From Psychrobacter sp. NZS113 (lineage in GTDB: Bacteria > Pseudomonadota > Gammaproteobacteria > Pseudomonadales > Moraxellaceae), in contig NZ_JADYWL010000009.1 of NCBI RefSeq assembly GCF_015864825.1, forward strand, positions 1 through 64,000: 64,000 bases of DNA, in the 5' to 3' direction. Of the stretch, positions 1 through 10,760 are shown piece by piece (within the stretch, counting starts at the first letter, position 1; the number at the start of each line of letters is the position of its first letter). Both the position numbers and the translations under genes were made by a program. The notes beneath the pieces were generated by a model. The model was not told the origin of the DNA. It saw only the letters and a program-made list of their open reading frames with translations, and made no database searches.

Positions 1-191
1 ACCTCGGTGCTGCTACTGGCAATGTCGGCACCGGCAGCTTGATACAACTCATCAGCGTAGTACGCTGCTTGACCTGCATTTGACTGGATGACAACTTCAA
101 ACCCAAGTTTACGCAATTTTTTTACTGCGTCTGGGGTTATCGCTACGCGGCTCTCGCTCGCGCTATCTGCACTGATTACACCGATTTTCAT
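1..191 (-). CDS. pntA: NAD(P) transhydrogenase alpha subunit, N-terminal part (cut by window edge)
   Basis: Only the first 63 codons are in the window; the gene continues beyond base 1. The translation begins MKIGVISADSASESRVAITP and continues through VKKLRKLGFEVVIQSNAGQ and a YYADELYQAAGADI stretch. This is the typical start of the AlaDH/PNT N-terminal domain, where the conserved ESRVA(I)TP segment and the K-x-G-x-x-V-x-(V)-(E/Q)-x-x-AG segment lie. PntA forms the NAD(H)-binding part of the membrane transhydrogenase, which couples hydride transfer between NAD(H) and NADP(H) to proton movement. The ATG at 191 is preceded by GGAGA at a good distance. An alanine dehydrogenase has a related N-terminus, so the subunit assignment is probable rather than certain. 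Confidence 0.8.
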   Translation of the reverse strand, partial: MKIGVISADSASESRVAITPDAVKKLRKLGFEVVIQSNAGQAAYYADELYQAAGADIASSSTE

Positions 192-784
192 ACCGTCTCC
201 TTACTTATGTCAAATAAATACCTTTAATACCCTCAACGCACGTCTAAAAAGCACAGGGGACAAAAAACCTTATGTCATGGTTTATGCAACTTTATGACTA
301 AAGATTATCAATTTAATAAATGATAGCTGATTTACCATCATGCCTTTTTATTATAGGTATATCGTCCACCAACTTTCATTGTTTAATGATGACCCATAAG
401 TAAATAAAAAGTTAATTATTTGTACCATCTATATAACTTTTATTGTTATATTAAAAAAATTTACTTTTTTAACACCCTTAATGCTTTGCAAAAAATAGCC
501 CTATGTCACTAGGCTGCACCCTTACAATAGACAGTTATCTCAATGAACAAACAGCCTCAAATAGCTGATAAGACTCTCGGAATTATCTATACTACTTATT
601 CATTTAACGGCAATTCTTATCATCACTTTCAAAATAAATCTACCCTATGACAACTACCATTCATACTTTTAGAATCGTGTAAAAAAGCAACGAGCCGATT
701 AAGTTCAAGCGATAGGTGTCGTATAATAGGTAAGTTTGACGCGGTAATTGAATCGTCAATGACTCACTATAATAAGGAATAACG
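192..784. other. AT-rich intergenic region between pntA and yaaA
   Basis: About 590 bases separate two divergently transcribed genes, so the region should hold both promoters. It is AT-rich with several A/T tracts. A possible promoter for yaaA has TATAAT at 722-727 and a weak -35 (TTAAGT) at 699-704, spacer 17. I see no credible ORF or RNA gene. A 69-codon plus-strand reading frame at 88-297 is antisense to pntA and has no support. Confidence 0.4.
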
Positions 785-1591
785 ATGTATTTTTTACTCT
801 CCCCTGCCAAATCTCTGAACGAAACTGACGCTATACCGTTAAATCTAGGTAACTATTATAGTCAGCCTGAGTTAATTGAACATTCACAAGTATTGATGCA
901 AGTACTGAAGTCTAAAGAACCGATCGACTTGCAAGAGCTGATGAGTATTTCTAATGATTTGGCACAGCTTAATGCGGCGCGCAATCAGCAATGGCACTGG
1001 AGTAAAGAACAACCATTTACTGATACTACTGATGCGGCAAAACCTGCTGGTTACCTATTCGATGGCGACGTTTATACTGGTCTTGATATGTATCACATGG
1101 ATAAAGATACGACTATCTACGTCAATGAACACTTAGGCATTTTGTCAGGGCTTTATGGTGTGTTAAAACCTTTAGATTTAATCCAACCATATCGCTTAGA
1201 GATGGGCACCAAACTGAAAAATGAGCGCGGTAATAACTTATATGAGTTTTGGGACGAGGAAGTGACTGAGGTTATCAATGCGCGGATGGCTGATAGCGAC
1301 GATAAAACATTGATTAATCTCGCTTCTAATGAATACTTTAAGTCTGTAAAGAAAAAAGCATTAAATGCTGACATCATCACACCACGATTTGAAGATGAAA
1401 AAAATGGTCAATATAAAGTGATTAGCTTCTATGCAAAAAAAGCACGCGGACTGATGGTGAAGTATGCAGCAGATAATAAGCTGACCAATGCAGAGCAGCT
1501 AAAGCAGTTTGATCTAGCGGGATATTATTATTGCGCAGCCGCTTCTGATGATAAGACGTGGACGTTTAGACGGGATAGTGTAAATCAGTAG
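785..1591 (+). CDS. yaaA: Peroxide stress protein YaaA (DUF328 family)
   Basis: YaaA proteins limit iron-dependent DNA and protein damage during hydrogen peroxide stress; the biochemical activity is not settled, although a DNA-binding cationic cleft has been described for the family. The 268-residue product matches the usual length (about 258). Family hallmarks seen are the N-terminal LLSPAKSLNE, the central LYGVLKPLDLIQPYRLEMGT segment, NLASNEYFKSV, ISFYAKKARGLM, and the C-terminal LAGYYYCAAASDDKTWTF block. There is no signal peptide or membrane segment, so it is cytosolic. The ATG has AAGGAA just upstream. It appears to be a single-gene unit, with a minus-strand gene downstream. Identity is secure; the regulation is not visible. 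Confidence 0.93.
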   Translation: MYFLLSPAKSLNETDAIPLNLGNYYSQPELIEHSQVLMQVLKSKEPIDLQELMSISNDLAQLNAARNQQWHWSKEQPFTDTTDAAKPAGYLFDGDVYTGLDMYHMDKDTTIYVNEHLGILSGLYGVLKPLDLIQPYRLEMGTKLKNERGNNLYEFWDEEVTEVINARMADSDDKTLINLASNEYFKSVKKKALNADIITPRFEDEKNGQYKVISFYAKKARGLMVKYAADNKLTNAEQLKQFDLAGYYYCAAASDDKTWTFRRDSVNQ

Positions 1592-1727
1592 TAAGATTTT
1601 GGCTTACTTTAAATCAATACCATAGAATTTTTTTATTCATTACAGAGTTAAAGCCGGCGCAAGCAAACCCGCGGCGGCTTAATAATCTTCAGTTAAGTAG
1701 TGCTATGGTATTTCTTAGTTACAGCAC

Positions 1728-2111
1728 TTAAGGTGTTATTTCAACCTCAAGCTCTAACCTCAAAGGTCTTTTTAAATAAATTTTTAACGTGACTTTTATA
1801 TTGATAGAAGCCGCCTCAGGTGGCTGATTATCTAAAGCGCTGTTAACAATGTGTGCTATTTTCATTGCTTCTTCATCTTTAAGCTCAAAGCCATTTGCCT
1901 TAGCACCTCTCATGACTTTTTCATAAATTGCTTTTTCACCACCATTACGCTCTTTATTGTCAAATGATAATTGCATAATTTTAGACTGGGCAACGCTAGA
2001 CATCTCCATCGGTTTTTGAATTTTAAATCTATCTAAACTCGAATCAGCTGAACTATTAGCAGAAGCTAACATCAAGACTGACGCTGCTATCGCAATTGAT
2101 AAACTTTTCAT
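1728..2111 (-). CDS. Small exported protein of unknown function
   Basis: I do not recognise this 127-residue protein. It begins MKSLSIAIAASVLMLASANS followed by SADSS, a clear Sec signal peptide with a probable cleavage near residue 22-24, so the mature form is about 105 residues and probably periplasmic. The mature part is mixed charged, has no cysteines, and ends in a strand-rich segment (INIKVTLKIYLKRPLRLELE) with alternating hydrophobic and charged residues. A Shine-Dalgarno AAAAGGAA precedes the ATG, which supports real translation. It stands alone, with groEL downstream on the same strand. No family or function is claimed. Confidence 0.65.
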   Translation of the reverse strand: MKSLSIAIAASVLMLASANSSADSSLDRFKIQKPMEMSSVAQSKIMQLSFDNKERNGGEKAIYEKVMRGAKANGFELKDEEAMKIAHIVNSALDNQPPEAASINIKVTLKIYLKRPLRLELEVEITP

Positions 2112-2360
2112 TTTTGAATTCCTTTTAGGCTATATCATTTCCCATAGTTTATATCCCTATTAGCGAATTTTACCGCTATAACAACTATAGCTTAATAATT
2201 AGTTAATAGAAAATTTAAATTATTTTTAAACTTATATACAATTTAGTGCTTATTTCTACCGATATTTTTACGACTGATTGAAATAAACATGATGAAAAAC
2301 TTAGCGCTTAAAAGGAGCAAGTTAAGTCGGTAATAACTTTGAATAGCTTAATATGTTGAT

Positions 2361-2397
2361 AAAAAAAAGCCCCAACTCAATGAGTTAGGGCTTTTTT
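2361..2397 (-). terminator. Rho-independent terminator after groEL
   Basis: Stem arms AGCCCxAACTCA and TGAGTTxGGGCT around a one-base loop, flanked by A8 on one side and T6 on the other, so it can act in either direction. It lies about 30 bases after the groEL stop. The rest of the 2112-2429 gap holds nothing else I can support. Confidence 0.85.
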
Positions 2398-2429
2398 ACT
2401 TAAAGCTAGTATGGGTTAAGAGGCATAAA

Positions 2430-4085
<1,656 letters not shown>

Positions 4086-4189
4086 TTACTCCACTATTAT
4101 AAGTATGAGAATACGGTTGAATGATTCGATAGTATGGTTATAAATGCGCTTCGCTAATAACTGACTCAGCCAACAGGCCTCGTGAGCAA

Positions 4190-4480
4190 TTAGCCTTCTA
4201 GCACACCCAATACATCAGATTCTTTCATAATAAGCAGTTCTTCGCCGTCAACTTTTACCGTTTGACCAGCATATTGACCGAACAAAACTTTGTCGCCAGC
4301 TTTTACGTCTAACGCGCGAGTTTCGCCGTTGTCACGAATCTGACCGTTACCCGTAGCTAATACTTCACCCTGTGAAGGTTTTTCTTGAGCTGAACCAGGA
4401 AGCAAGATGCCACCAGCCGTTTTTGTTTCTTCTTCTATGCGGCGGACGACAATACGGTCATGTAAAGGACGAATGTTCAT
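4190..4480 (-). CDS. groES: Co-chaperonin GroES (10 kDa)
   Basis: GroES is the heptameric lid of the GroEL chamber. The 96-residue sequence opens [20 protein letters not shown], contains the mobile loop around [18 protein letters not shown] (about residues 21-38, with the GIL contact tripeptide), and ends [10 protein letters not shown]. It is upstream of groEL in the conserved two-gene operon. Start at the ATG 4480 is fixed by the invariant N-terminus. A sigma-32-like promoter lies about 130 bases upstream. Confidence 0.99.
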
Positions 4481-4610
4481 CGATATGACTCCAAAAGTTG
4501 ATTATTAAAATTAAGGGTTTATTTGAATTAATAGTCTTAATGCCAGTATCTACAAGCTCTACTACTCAAAAGCAATATTCCGAAGATAAGCATTAAGCTT
4601 GTATCAAAAA

Positions 4611-4637
4611 GTGGGGGCAACGTGTGTTCGCTTCAAG
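4611..4637 (-). promoter_or_regulatory. Sigma-32-type heat-shock promoter for groES-groEL
   Basis: Read on the minus strand, CTTGAAG (4637-4631) is separated by 13 bases from CCCCCAC (4617-4611). This matches the RpoH consensus CTTGAAA - 13 to 17 - CCCCATNT. No CIRCE inverted repeat was seen, which fits gammaproteobacterial sigma-32 control rather than HrcA control. The remaining part of the 4481-4896 gap shows no credible gene: a GTG-started 70-codon minus frame at 4663-4875 lacks a ribosome binding site. Confidence 0.8.
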
Positions 4638-4896
4638 TGTAAAGCCTAAAATTTTACAAGAATTATCTCATGGAGCCGCTTAGTGCTGTCGTGATCTCAA
4701 ACTGTTGTACTAATCGCCTATTATTTCTTCTTAGCCAGGGTGTTTTTTTAGCAACATTGACTACAAGAGCAACACACCATAGACAGCAAATACTCTTGAA
4801 AATGTAACCAAGTATGACCATTATAGTGCTTGTAAATACAATAATAGTGGTAGATAGAATCTGATATACCAACACTATATTACTTAAGGAACATCT

Positions 4897-5652
4897 ATGA
4901 TTTTTTCATCATCGAATAAAAATTCTAATAACACAAAACGTAGTAAGTCAAAAGTTTTGACCGCCTTAACATCAGGCGCCAGTATTGCTGCTATCGGAGC
5001 ATTAAGTATGACTGCACCTACCATCGCTAGTGCAAAGACCATCCAAGCATCAAGCGCTAACTATAGCTTTACGGTCGAAGACAAATATAAAGGCACCGCT
5101 ACTCGCACCTTAAACAAGTCAGGTGATACTTGGAAATACAATGTCAATGCACGAGTTGCAGGTGTCGCTAGTGCCTCGCAAAATAGTACATTTACCATCA
5201 ATGGCAATAATGTCACGCCAACACAAGCCAGCATGACTTATAAGCTTTTGGGCGTTGGTCGCACACACAAACTAGATTTTAATCCAAGTAGCAAAAAGGT
5301 CGTAAGTAACTATCGAGGCAAATCAACAACGATGACCATGTCGCAACAAGCCTTTGATGACTTAAGCCTCGAAGTACAGATTCGTCAGGATCTATTGAAC
5401 GGTAAATTCTCTGGCAACTACTACATGGCAAAGAAGGACAAAATCGAAAAGACCCCGTTTAAGAAATCTGGCAACACCAAAATAACTGTGCCAGCAGGTA
5501 CCTTTGATACAGTACGTGTCGACCGCGTCCATGATGACGATAGCCGCTCTACTAGCTTTTGGTTAGCACCAAGCTTAGACTACCTACCAGTTAAAGTAAG
5601 TCAGATTAATGATGGTAAAAAAATGGATTTAGAATTAACCAAGGTTAACTAA
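4897..5652 (+). CDS. DUF3108-family exported protein
   Basis: The 251-residue protein carries a long N-terminal export signal: a basic region (NTKRSKSK), then a hydrophobic stretch around residues 24-42, then ASAKT, which suggests signal peptidase cleavage near residue 46. The mature region resembles DUF3108 proteins of gammaproteobacteria: a beta-rich body with repeated YKG...TRTL and VNARVAGVAS patterns, a VPAGTFDTVRVDRVHDDDSR segment, and a closing TSFWLAPSLDYLPVKVSQ-type block. The function of the family is not known; it is thought to be periplasmic or envelope-associated. The ATG follows AAGGAACATCT. A terminator follows the gene, so it is monocistronic. Confidence 0.8.
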   Translation: MIFSSSNKNSNNTKRSKSKVLTALTSGASIAAIGALSMTAPTIASAKTIQASSANYSFTVEDKYKGTATRTLNKSGDTWKYNVNARVAGVASASQNSTFTINGNNVTPTQASMTYKLLGVGRTHKLDFNPSSKKVVSNYRGKSTTMTMSQQAFDDLSLEVQIRQDLLNGKFSGNYYMAKKDKIEKTPFKKSGNTKITVPAGTFDTVRVDRVHDDDSRSTSFWLAPSLDYLPVKVSQINDGKKMDLELTKVN

Positions 5653-5681
5653 ACTATTTATTGAACCACTGGAAAAAGATG

Positions 5682-5720
5682 AAAAAAGCGGCACTCTAAT
5701 ATAGAGCGCCGCTTTTTTTT
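5682..5720 (+). terminator. Rho-independent terminator after the DUF3108 gene
   Basis: A stem AAAAAAGCGGC...CTCTA pairs with TAGAG...GCCGCTTTTTTTT around a short loop, starting about 30 bases after the stop codon. The A tract on the left also makes it usable for the convergent DUF2069 gene. Confidence 0.85.
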
Positions 5721-5797
5721 AGTTTTATACTGATAAACATCGCTTGGTATGCATTACTTATTAAGCATGAGGCAAGTTAAGCATTAAACAAACTGGA

Positions 5798-6283
5798 TTA
5801 ATGACGAGGTTTCTTAACGACATTATTCATTGAAGGCAGACGTTTCAGTAAAATAAACAACCATACATTGATAAGCAGCAATAGTAAAAAATCCAGTAGA
5901 TAGACAACTATCTCTGCCCAACTACTGCCATAAACCCGCGTAAACAATACCACGCCACTCGCACCTAAATACACGAGTATAAACATACTGCTGATTAATA
6001 ACGCATAAGGCGAGCGTCCACGCAGTATCGATGGTGTCAGAATGAAGGCTGGTACTAGCCACAACATTTGCCATGCGACACCGCCGACGATATCAGGACT
6101 ACTTGGATTGAATACATTGATAAAAATAGGCAGTCCAAGCAATCTATAGACCAGCCAAATCAACCACGTCACCAGCAAACGCTGACGGATAGGCGCAATA
6201 GGTTTATTCACTTTGGCAGGCTTACCAGTTTTCTTTACTGGTGGTGCAGCATTCATCTCACTATCGGAGCGGTTTGTAGCCAT
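5798..6283 (-). CDS. DUF2069 inner-membrane protein
   Basis: A 161-residue protein with a basic, proline-rich N-terminal tail (about 1-32) followed by four predicted membrane helices, separated by short loops (for example LLVTWLIWLVYRLLGLPIFI, then WQMLWLVPAFILT, then an ALLISSMFILVYLGASGVVL region and a leucine-rich last helix before LKRLPSMNN). This layout is that of DUF2069, a family of unknown function that is commonly coupled to wrbA. Here it directly follows wrbA on the same strand with about 90 bases between. Family assignment is fairly confident; no role can be stated. Confidence 0.75.
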   Translation of the reverse strand: MATNRSDSEMNAAPPVKKTGKPAKVNKPIAPIRQRLLVTWLIWLVYRLLGLPIFINVFNPSSPDIVGGVAWQMLWLVPAFILTPSILRGRSPYALLISSMFILVYLGASGVVLFTRVYGSSWAEIVVYLLDFLLLLLINVWLFILLKRLPSMNNVVKKPRH

Positions 6284-6374
6284 TAGATATATTTACTTCC
6301 TCATTAATAGCGTTAATGACGCTGTCGCATTTTAGGCTCAATGATTATTGTAGGCTCAACGATACAAAGGCCGC

Positions 6375-6992
6375 TTAGCGACTCCAGTTAGCTTGAGCCA
6401 ATGCCATAGCACTGATAGCCAAACGACGACCTTGGGCGATACCTAGCTCACGCTCATCAGGTGAGATAGGCTGATCATGTGATGCCCCACTGACATGGCT
6501 AGCACCATAAGGTGAGCCACCACGTTGAGTACGATTTAACGCAGGCTCCGCATAAGGCACCCCAACGATAATCATACCGTGATGCATCAATGGCAACATC
6601 ATCGTCAGCAATGTCGTCTCTTGACCACCATGCATCGAACCCGTTGCTGTAAATACGGATGCAGGTTTGTTTTGCAAATTACCTGCCAGCCATAATGTCA
6701 CTGTATTGTCCCAAAAGTATTTCATGGGTGCGGCCATATTGCCAAAGTGCGTTGGGCTACCGAGCGCCAGACCGCTGCAGTTTTTGAGATCTTCCATGGT
6801 GCCATACAGGTCACCTTCATCAGGTATTGCAGGCTTGCTCGATGTCGTCTCAGGAGCAACCGTTGGTACCGTACGAATACGTGCCGTCATGCCAGCGTCT
6901 TCGATGCCTTGCGCGATAGCGTATGCCAATGTCTTGGTTGTACCATGATTAGAATAATAGAGTACCAATACATAAGGGGCAGTCTGACTCAT
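6375..6992 (-). CDS. wrbA: NAD(P)H:quinone oxidoreductase, WrbA family
   Basis: WrbA is a cytosolic tetrameric FMN flavoprotein that reduces quinones by two electrons, avoiding semiquinone formation. The flavodoxin-like fold is indicated by VLVLYYSNHGTTKTLAYAIA (phosphate loop), GSPTHFGNMAAPMKYFWD and FTATGSMHGGQETTLLTMM, all WrbA hallmarks. Length, 205 residues, is normal. I start it at the ATG 6992 (MSQTAPYV): AAGGAAG sits 8 or so bases upstream, while the longer GTG start at 7001 overlaps that ribosome binding site. It is followed by a DUF2069 gene, a common pairing. Confidence 0.93.
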   Translation of the reverse strand: MSQTAPYVLVLYYSNHGTTKTLAYAIAQGIEDAGMTARIRTVPTVAPETTSSKPAIPDEGDLYGTMEDLKNCSGLALGSPTHFGNMAAPMKYFWDNTVTLWLAGNLQNKPASVFTATGSMHGGQETTLLTMMLPLMHHGMIIVGVPYAEPALNRTQRGGSPYGASHVSGASHDQPISPDERELGIAQGRRLAISAMALAQANWSR

Positions 6993-7029
6993 TAGCAACA
7001 CTTCCTTAAATCATTCACGTGGTTAATTA

Positions 7030-7136
7030 TATGGTCAGTTCAATATAACTTGAATACAAGGAAGCCGAATGAAAGTACTACAAGTAGTAGACTAAGCAAG
7101 ACTAACGCCGTATCCAATTTATAGAGGATTGAGTAT
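7030..7136 (+). repeat. Dispersed palindromic repeat, copy A (~107 bp)
   Basis: This intergenic segment aligns along its whole length with 17390-17494. Shared blocks include GATACA/GAATACA then GG-AGCC-AA-TG, the centre TACAAGT-GTA, then CTAAG-A-G-TAACGCCGTA-CC, and similar ends (ATATGGTC / ATATAGTC at the left; GAGTATA / GACTATA at the right). Both copies have imperfect inverted ends and a palindromic centre (here TACTACAAGTAGTA). It fills most of the 333-base gap between wrbA and the yihY-type gene; nothing else is recognisable in that gap. Confidence 0.6.
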
Positions 7137-7335
7137 AGCAATATGTAGACAACAGCTGACACTATCAATATATCTGCACATTATGCCCGAGTCATTCACT
7201 GACATGCAAACAACCTCGTTACACATTGTCGTGAGAACACTCTATCGCGTTTACTACTGTGCATTTTGACACAATTAAAGGGCAGATGATAACCGTCTAT
7301 ATTTGTTACACTATTGTCACTCTAATACCTGCTAG

Positions 7336-8883
7336 ATGGTCGCCATGGAAAAATTATCAAAGAAACTCCCGTTTTTACACCAGCGCTGGTTTCAGTTTTT
7401 ACGATTTTTGGTTCGGCATTTCTTTGAAGACAATTGCCAGCAAAAATCCGCCTCGCTGACCTACACGACCATGCTATCAATCGTACCCATGCTGACCGTA
7501 CTCTTGATGATTTTGTCTTCAGTACCAGCACTTTCGTCGGTCAGAGCACAAATATATGAAGTGATTTATAACAACTTACTACCGCAATCTAGCATGCAGG
7601 TTAGTGAGTACATCAACAACTTCGCTGAAAAATCATCCAACCTGACCATTATTGGTGCGATGGTGCTGTTTTTTACAACGATTATGACACTAACAACCAT
7701 TGAGCGTGCTTTTAACCAAATATGGCGGGTAGAAAACCGGTCTGGCGGCATAAAAAGCATGCTGCGCTACTGGACCATGGTTACCTTAGGGCCATTGGTA
7801 TTGGGCACGGCTTTTATCGCCTCAAGTGCGATCCAAAGCATGAGTTTTTTAAATCGGCAAGTCGCTGGTTACGGTATTGATTGGTCTATCTGGATACAAG
7901 CCGTCACGATTGGTATCACGGTCTCAGGCTTCATCGGTATGTACTGGTTCATTCCAAAAGCACGCGTGCCAGCAAAAAATGCAGCCATCGCTGGCGTGTT
8001 TGTGGCGGTCGTCTTTGAGTTAATGAAGCACCTTTTCGGTAGCGTGATGGCAAACTTTACCAGCTATGAAGCTATTTACGGAGCCTTTGCAGCATTACCA
8101 ATATTTTTGCTATGGATTTATTTATCATGGAATTTGATTCTATTAGGCGTTGAAATTAGTTATACCCTGACCATCTTTGGGACCGAAGAAGTGGAGCCAC
8201 GCCATCCATTACTGAGCTTGCTAGACATGCTTAACTTAGTATATACGCACCATTTAAAAGGTGAGGCCGTCAGCGAACAAGCGCTTCGTAACATGCTAGG
8301 ACGCAAAGAGCTGCCAAAATGGTATACATATATTAACTATTTACAAGACAGCAACCTCATCACCATGACCGATGATGACGACTATGTACTCAAAAGAGAT
8401 TTGAGCAAAATGACGTTATGGGATTTTTATCGCACCCTACCTTATCCATTACCCATCAAAGATGAGTTCGATGAAGTAAGAATAGAAGACCAAACACCCT
8501 GGATTAGGCTACTGATAGAGCGTTTTGAGCATACGGAAGCTTATGCCAAACAACAACTAAATCTACCATTAAGCACTATATTTACCAATACTGAGCCACG
8601 TAAAAAAGCCACTTCTGACAAAAACGGTAACCATAAAAATAATGATGCCCATTTATTTAGAAGAACCTCGGCGCCGACGAGGGAACCATTGGCAAATGAT
8701 GACTCACATAAAGAAACACCGTACTTTGAGCCCATGTCTTATGACAAAGACAGCAATATAGAGTTTGATGATCATAATAATGAAATCCTTATTCCTCAAG
8801 ATATGATTGATGACAAGGAACAAACTCAGGCCAATAGTAAGGGCGATATCATTACTGAAGCGGATAATCCCAAAGTAAATTAA
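7336..8883 (+). CDS. YihY/BrkB (RNase BN-like) family inner-membrane protein
   Basis: The 515-residue protein has the family pattern: an N-terminal ARFLVRHFFEDNCQQKSASLTYTT-type segment (about 23-46), then six membrane helices up to about residue 270, including FTTIMTLTTIERAFNQIWRV and the conserved ALPIFLLWIYLSWNLILLG block near 252-270. The C-terminal third is hydrophilic and ends in a low-complexity acidic tail. The old name RNase BN for this family is a misassignment; the molecular role is unknown. The start at 7336 has no clear ribosome binding site, and the ATG at 7345 is an alternative. A DUF2254 gene follows on the same strand after about 130 bases. Confidence 0.88.
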   Translation: MVAMEKLSKKLPFLHQRWFQFLRFLVRHFFEDNCQQKSASLTYTTMLSIVPMLTVLLMILSSVPALSSVRAQIYEVIYNNLLPQSSMQVSEYINNFAEKSSNLTIIGAMVLFFTTIMTLTTIERAFNQIWRVENRSGGIKSMLRYWTMVTLGPLVLGTAFIASSAIQSMSFLNRQVAGYGIDWSIWIQAVTIGITVSGFIGMYWFIPKARVPAKNAAIAGVFVAVVFELMKHLFGSVMANFTSYEAIYGAFAALPIFLLWIYLSWNLILLGVEISYTLTIFGTEEVEPRHPLLSLLDMLNLVYTHHLKGEAVSEQALRNMLGRKELPKWYTYINYLQDSNLITMTDDDDYVLKRDLSKMTLWDFYRTLPYPLPIKDEFDEVRIEDQTPWIRLLIERFEHTEAYAKQQLNLPLSTIFTNTEPRKKATSDKNGNHKNNDAHLFRRTSAPTREPLANDDSHKETPYFEPMSYDKDSNIEFDDHNNEILIPQDMIDDKEQTQANSKGDIITEADNPKVN

Positions 8884-9015
8884 CCAAGATAGAAAACACT
8901 AAGGCGCCACTGCTAACATGATAGTTCTAAGACAATAGTCAAAGCCCTATCTGAAAGTTATAAAGACCCATAACGCTGTAACTTAATATGATGATTTTTG
9001 GATACCTCAAAGCTG

Positions 9016-10629
9016 ATGACAGTGAATAAAGATGATAAAAACAGCTTATGGATACGTACACTTGATATAAGCCAAAATAAGTTAAAACAGTTTGCCCAGT
9101 TATGGTCGTTGCAGACTCTAACTGATCTGCCCGATCGCCTGCGAAACTTGTGGCAACAGCTGATTGGCTCTTATTGGTTTATCCCAACGGCTTGCGTCAT
9201 CATCGGTATATTACTTGCGCCTTTATTGGTGACGATTGATCAGCACTTTGACCGTGCAACTGTCAGAGAGATTACCTTTGCCTTTACAGGTGACGATGAT
9301 GCGGCGCGCGCTATTATGACCGCGATAGCAGGGGCTGTATTAGGGGTCGCTGGCACGACCTTTTCAATTACAATTGCCGTACTGTCGATGGCCTCCTCAC
9401 AATTTGGGCCACGATTGTTACGCAATTTTTTGACAGACACACCCAATCAGCTGGTACTGGGCGCGTTCATTGGTACCTTTAGCTATAGCCTGCTGGTATT
9501 AAAATCTATCCATAAATACGATGTCGCTTTTGGTGTACCCCAGCTGGCTGTGACCTTTGCTATTATCATGGCCATTATCTGTGCGCTGCTGCTCGTGTAC
9601 TTCGTACAGCATATGGTACATGCCATCCAAGCCTCACATGTCATTCAGAATGCGAGTAACGATGCCATTCATAATATTCACTATTGGTATAGCAGTCATT
9701 GTGACATTCAACATCAGCGTGATATTGAGCATCATGATGTCGAACAGTTTCACAAATGGTCATCAATGCCTATCTATCCGCCACGCTCAGGTTATATCCA
9801 ACAGATTTACCTTGAGTCGCTGATTACTCTGACACAAGATTATGGTGGCGTGATACAGGTGCATGTCAATCTGGGCGAATATGTGACTGATAGAAACGTC
9901 ATTGGTTATTTTTACCAGCGTCCAACAGAGCACCCAAACAACCGACAGAAAACATCAACACCGCAGTTGGCCGTTGTACCACGCACACCTGATGGTGTTT
10001 TTTGGCAACGCTTTGCAAACTGTATCCGTATCGAACAGCGACTGGTGCATTCTAATGATATTGCTTATAGCTTAGGACAAATGACTGAAATCGCTGTGCG
10101 TGCATTGTCTCCTGGTATCAATGACCCAAAGACAGCGGTCAACTGTGTACAGTCACTGACGAGCTGCTTGAGTATTATGATGCGCTGTCAACCGCCCAGC
10201 CCCTATCATTTTTATACACCAGCACCAAATGATGATGCATCAAACACCAAAGTTAAGCAGCAACGACTGGCTATATTAGCCGTGGTCACTCATACGCCAA
10301 AGATTTCTGACTTTATTAATACCTCACTTGGCGAAATACGTCGTTATGCAGCCGCTGATTTGATGGTATTAAAAGCACTATGTCAGGCAATCGTCAATCT
10401 CAATTATGCCCGAGTTAATAGTGCACAGCAGCAGACACTATTGCATGAACTGACATTAATTGAGCGTGCAGGCGAAGAAAACCTAAATTATCAAGAATTA
10501 ACCGATGATTTAATCGCCATGTCCAAGCAAGCCAAGCAATTTATTCTTAGCAATGATGCTCAGCATCGATATTTCGACTACGTGAGTGAGTTTGATGCTC
10601 ATATCCGTGAAGCCTTACAATCAAGATAA
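9016..10629 (+). CDS. DUF2254 membrane protein
   Basis: About 537 residues. A cytosolic N-terminal segment is followed by a first membrane helix (YWFIPTACVIIGILLAPLL), a loop with FAFTGDDDAARAIMTAIAGA, then helices around GVAGTTFSITIAVLSMAS, LVLGAFIGTFSYSLLVLKS and an AIIMAIICALLLVYFVQ helix. The C-terminal half is soluble, with PPRSGYIQQIY and the conserved GQMTEIAVRALSPGINDPKT segment, the hallmark of DUF2254. Function is unknown. The ATG at 9016 is preferred over a TTG at 8998; neither has a strong ribosome binding site. Confidence 0.82.
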   Translation: MTVNKDDKNSLWIRTLDISQNKLKQFAQLWSLQTLTDLPDRLRNLWQQLIGSYWFIPTACVIIGILLAPLLVTIDQHFDRATVREITFAFTGDDDAARAIMTAIAGAVLGVAGTTFSITIAVLSMASSQFGPRLLRNFLTDTPNQLVLGAFIGTFSYSLLVLKSIHKYDVAFGVPQLAVTFAIIMAIICALLLVYFVQHMVHAIQASHVIQNASNDAIHNIHYWYSSHCDIQHQRDIEHHDVEQFHKWSSMPIYPPRSGYIQQIYLESLITLTQDYGGVIQVHVNLGEYVTDRNVIGYFYQRPTEHPNNRQKTSTPQLAVVPRTPDGVFWQRFANCIRIEQRLVHSNDIAYSLGQMTEIAVRALSPGINDPKTAVNCVQSLTSCLSIMMRCQPPSPYHFYTPAPNDDASNTKVKQQRLAILAVVTHTPKISDFINTSLGEIRRYAAADLMVLKALCQAIVNLNYARVNSAQQQTLLHELTLIERAGEENLNYQELTDDLIAMSKQAKQFILSNDAQHRYFDYVSEFDAHIREALQSR

Positions 10630-10760
10630 TCGTATCACAACCTATAAACTTGATATCCATCGCTAGTGCCAAAGCGAGAATATAACTACAATCAAAACCA
10701 TTTAATTCTTATCAGCACTCAGCTTAAGAATATTTTTCATCATTATTTGAGACCTTATTC

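Noticed and set aside
4663..4875. 70-codon minus-strand frame with hydrophobic start
   Set aside because: GTG start without a ribosome binding site, overlapping the groES promoter region; odd composition.
7336..8883. Annotation as ribonuclease BN
   Set aside because: The membrane YihY/BrkB family was wrongly given this name; true RNase BN/Z is a soluble metallo-beta-lactamase protein.
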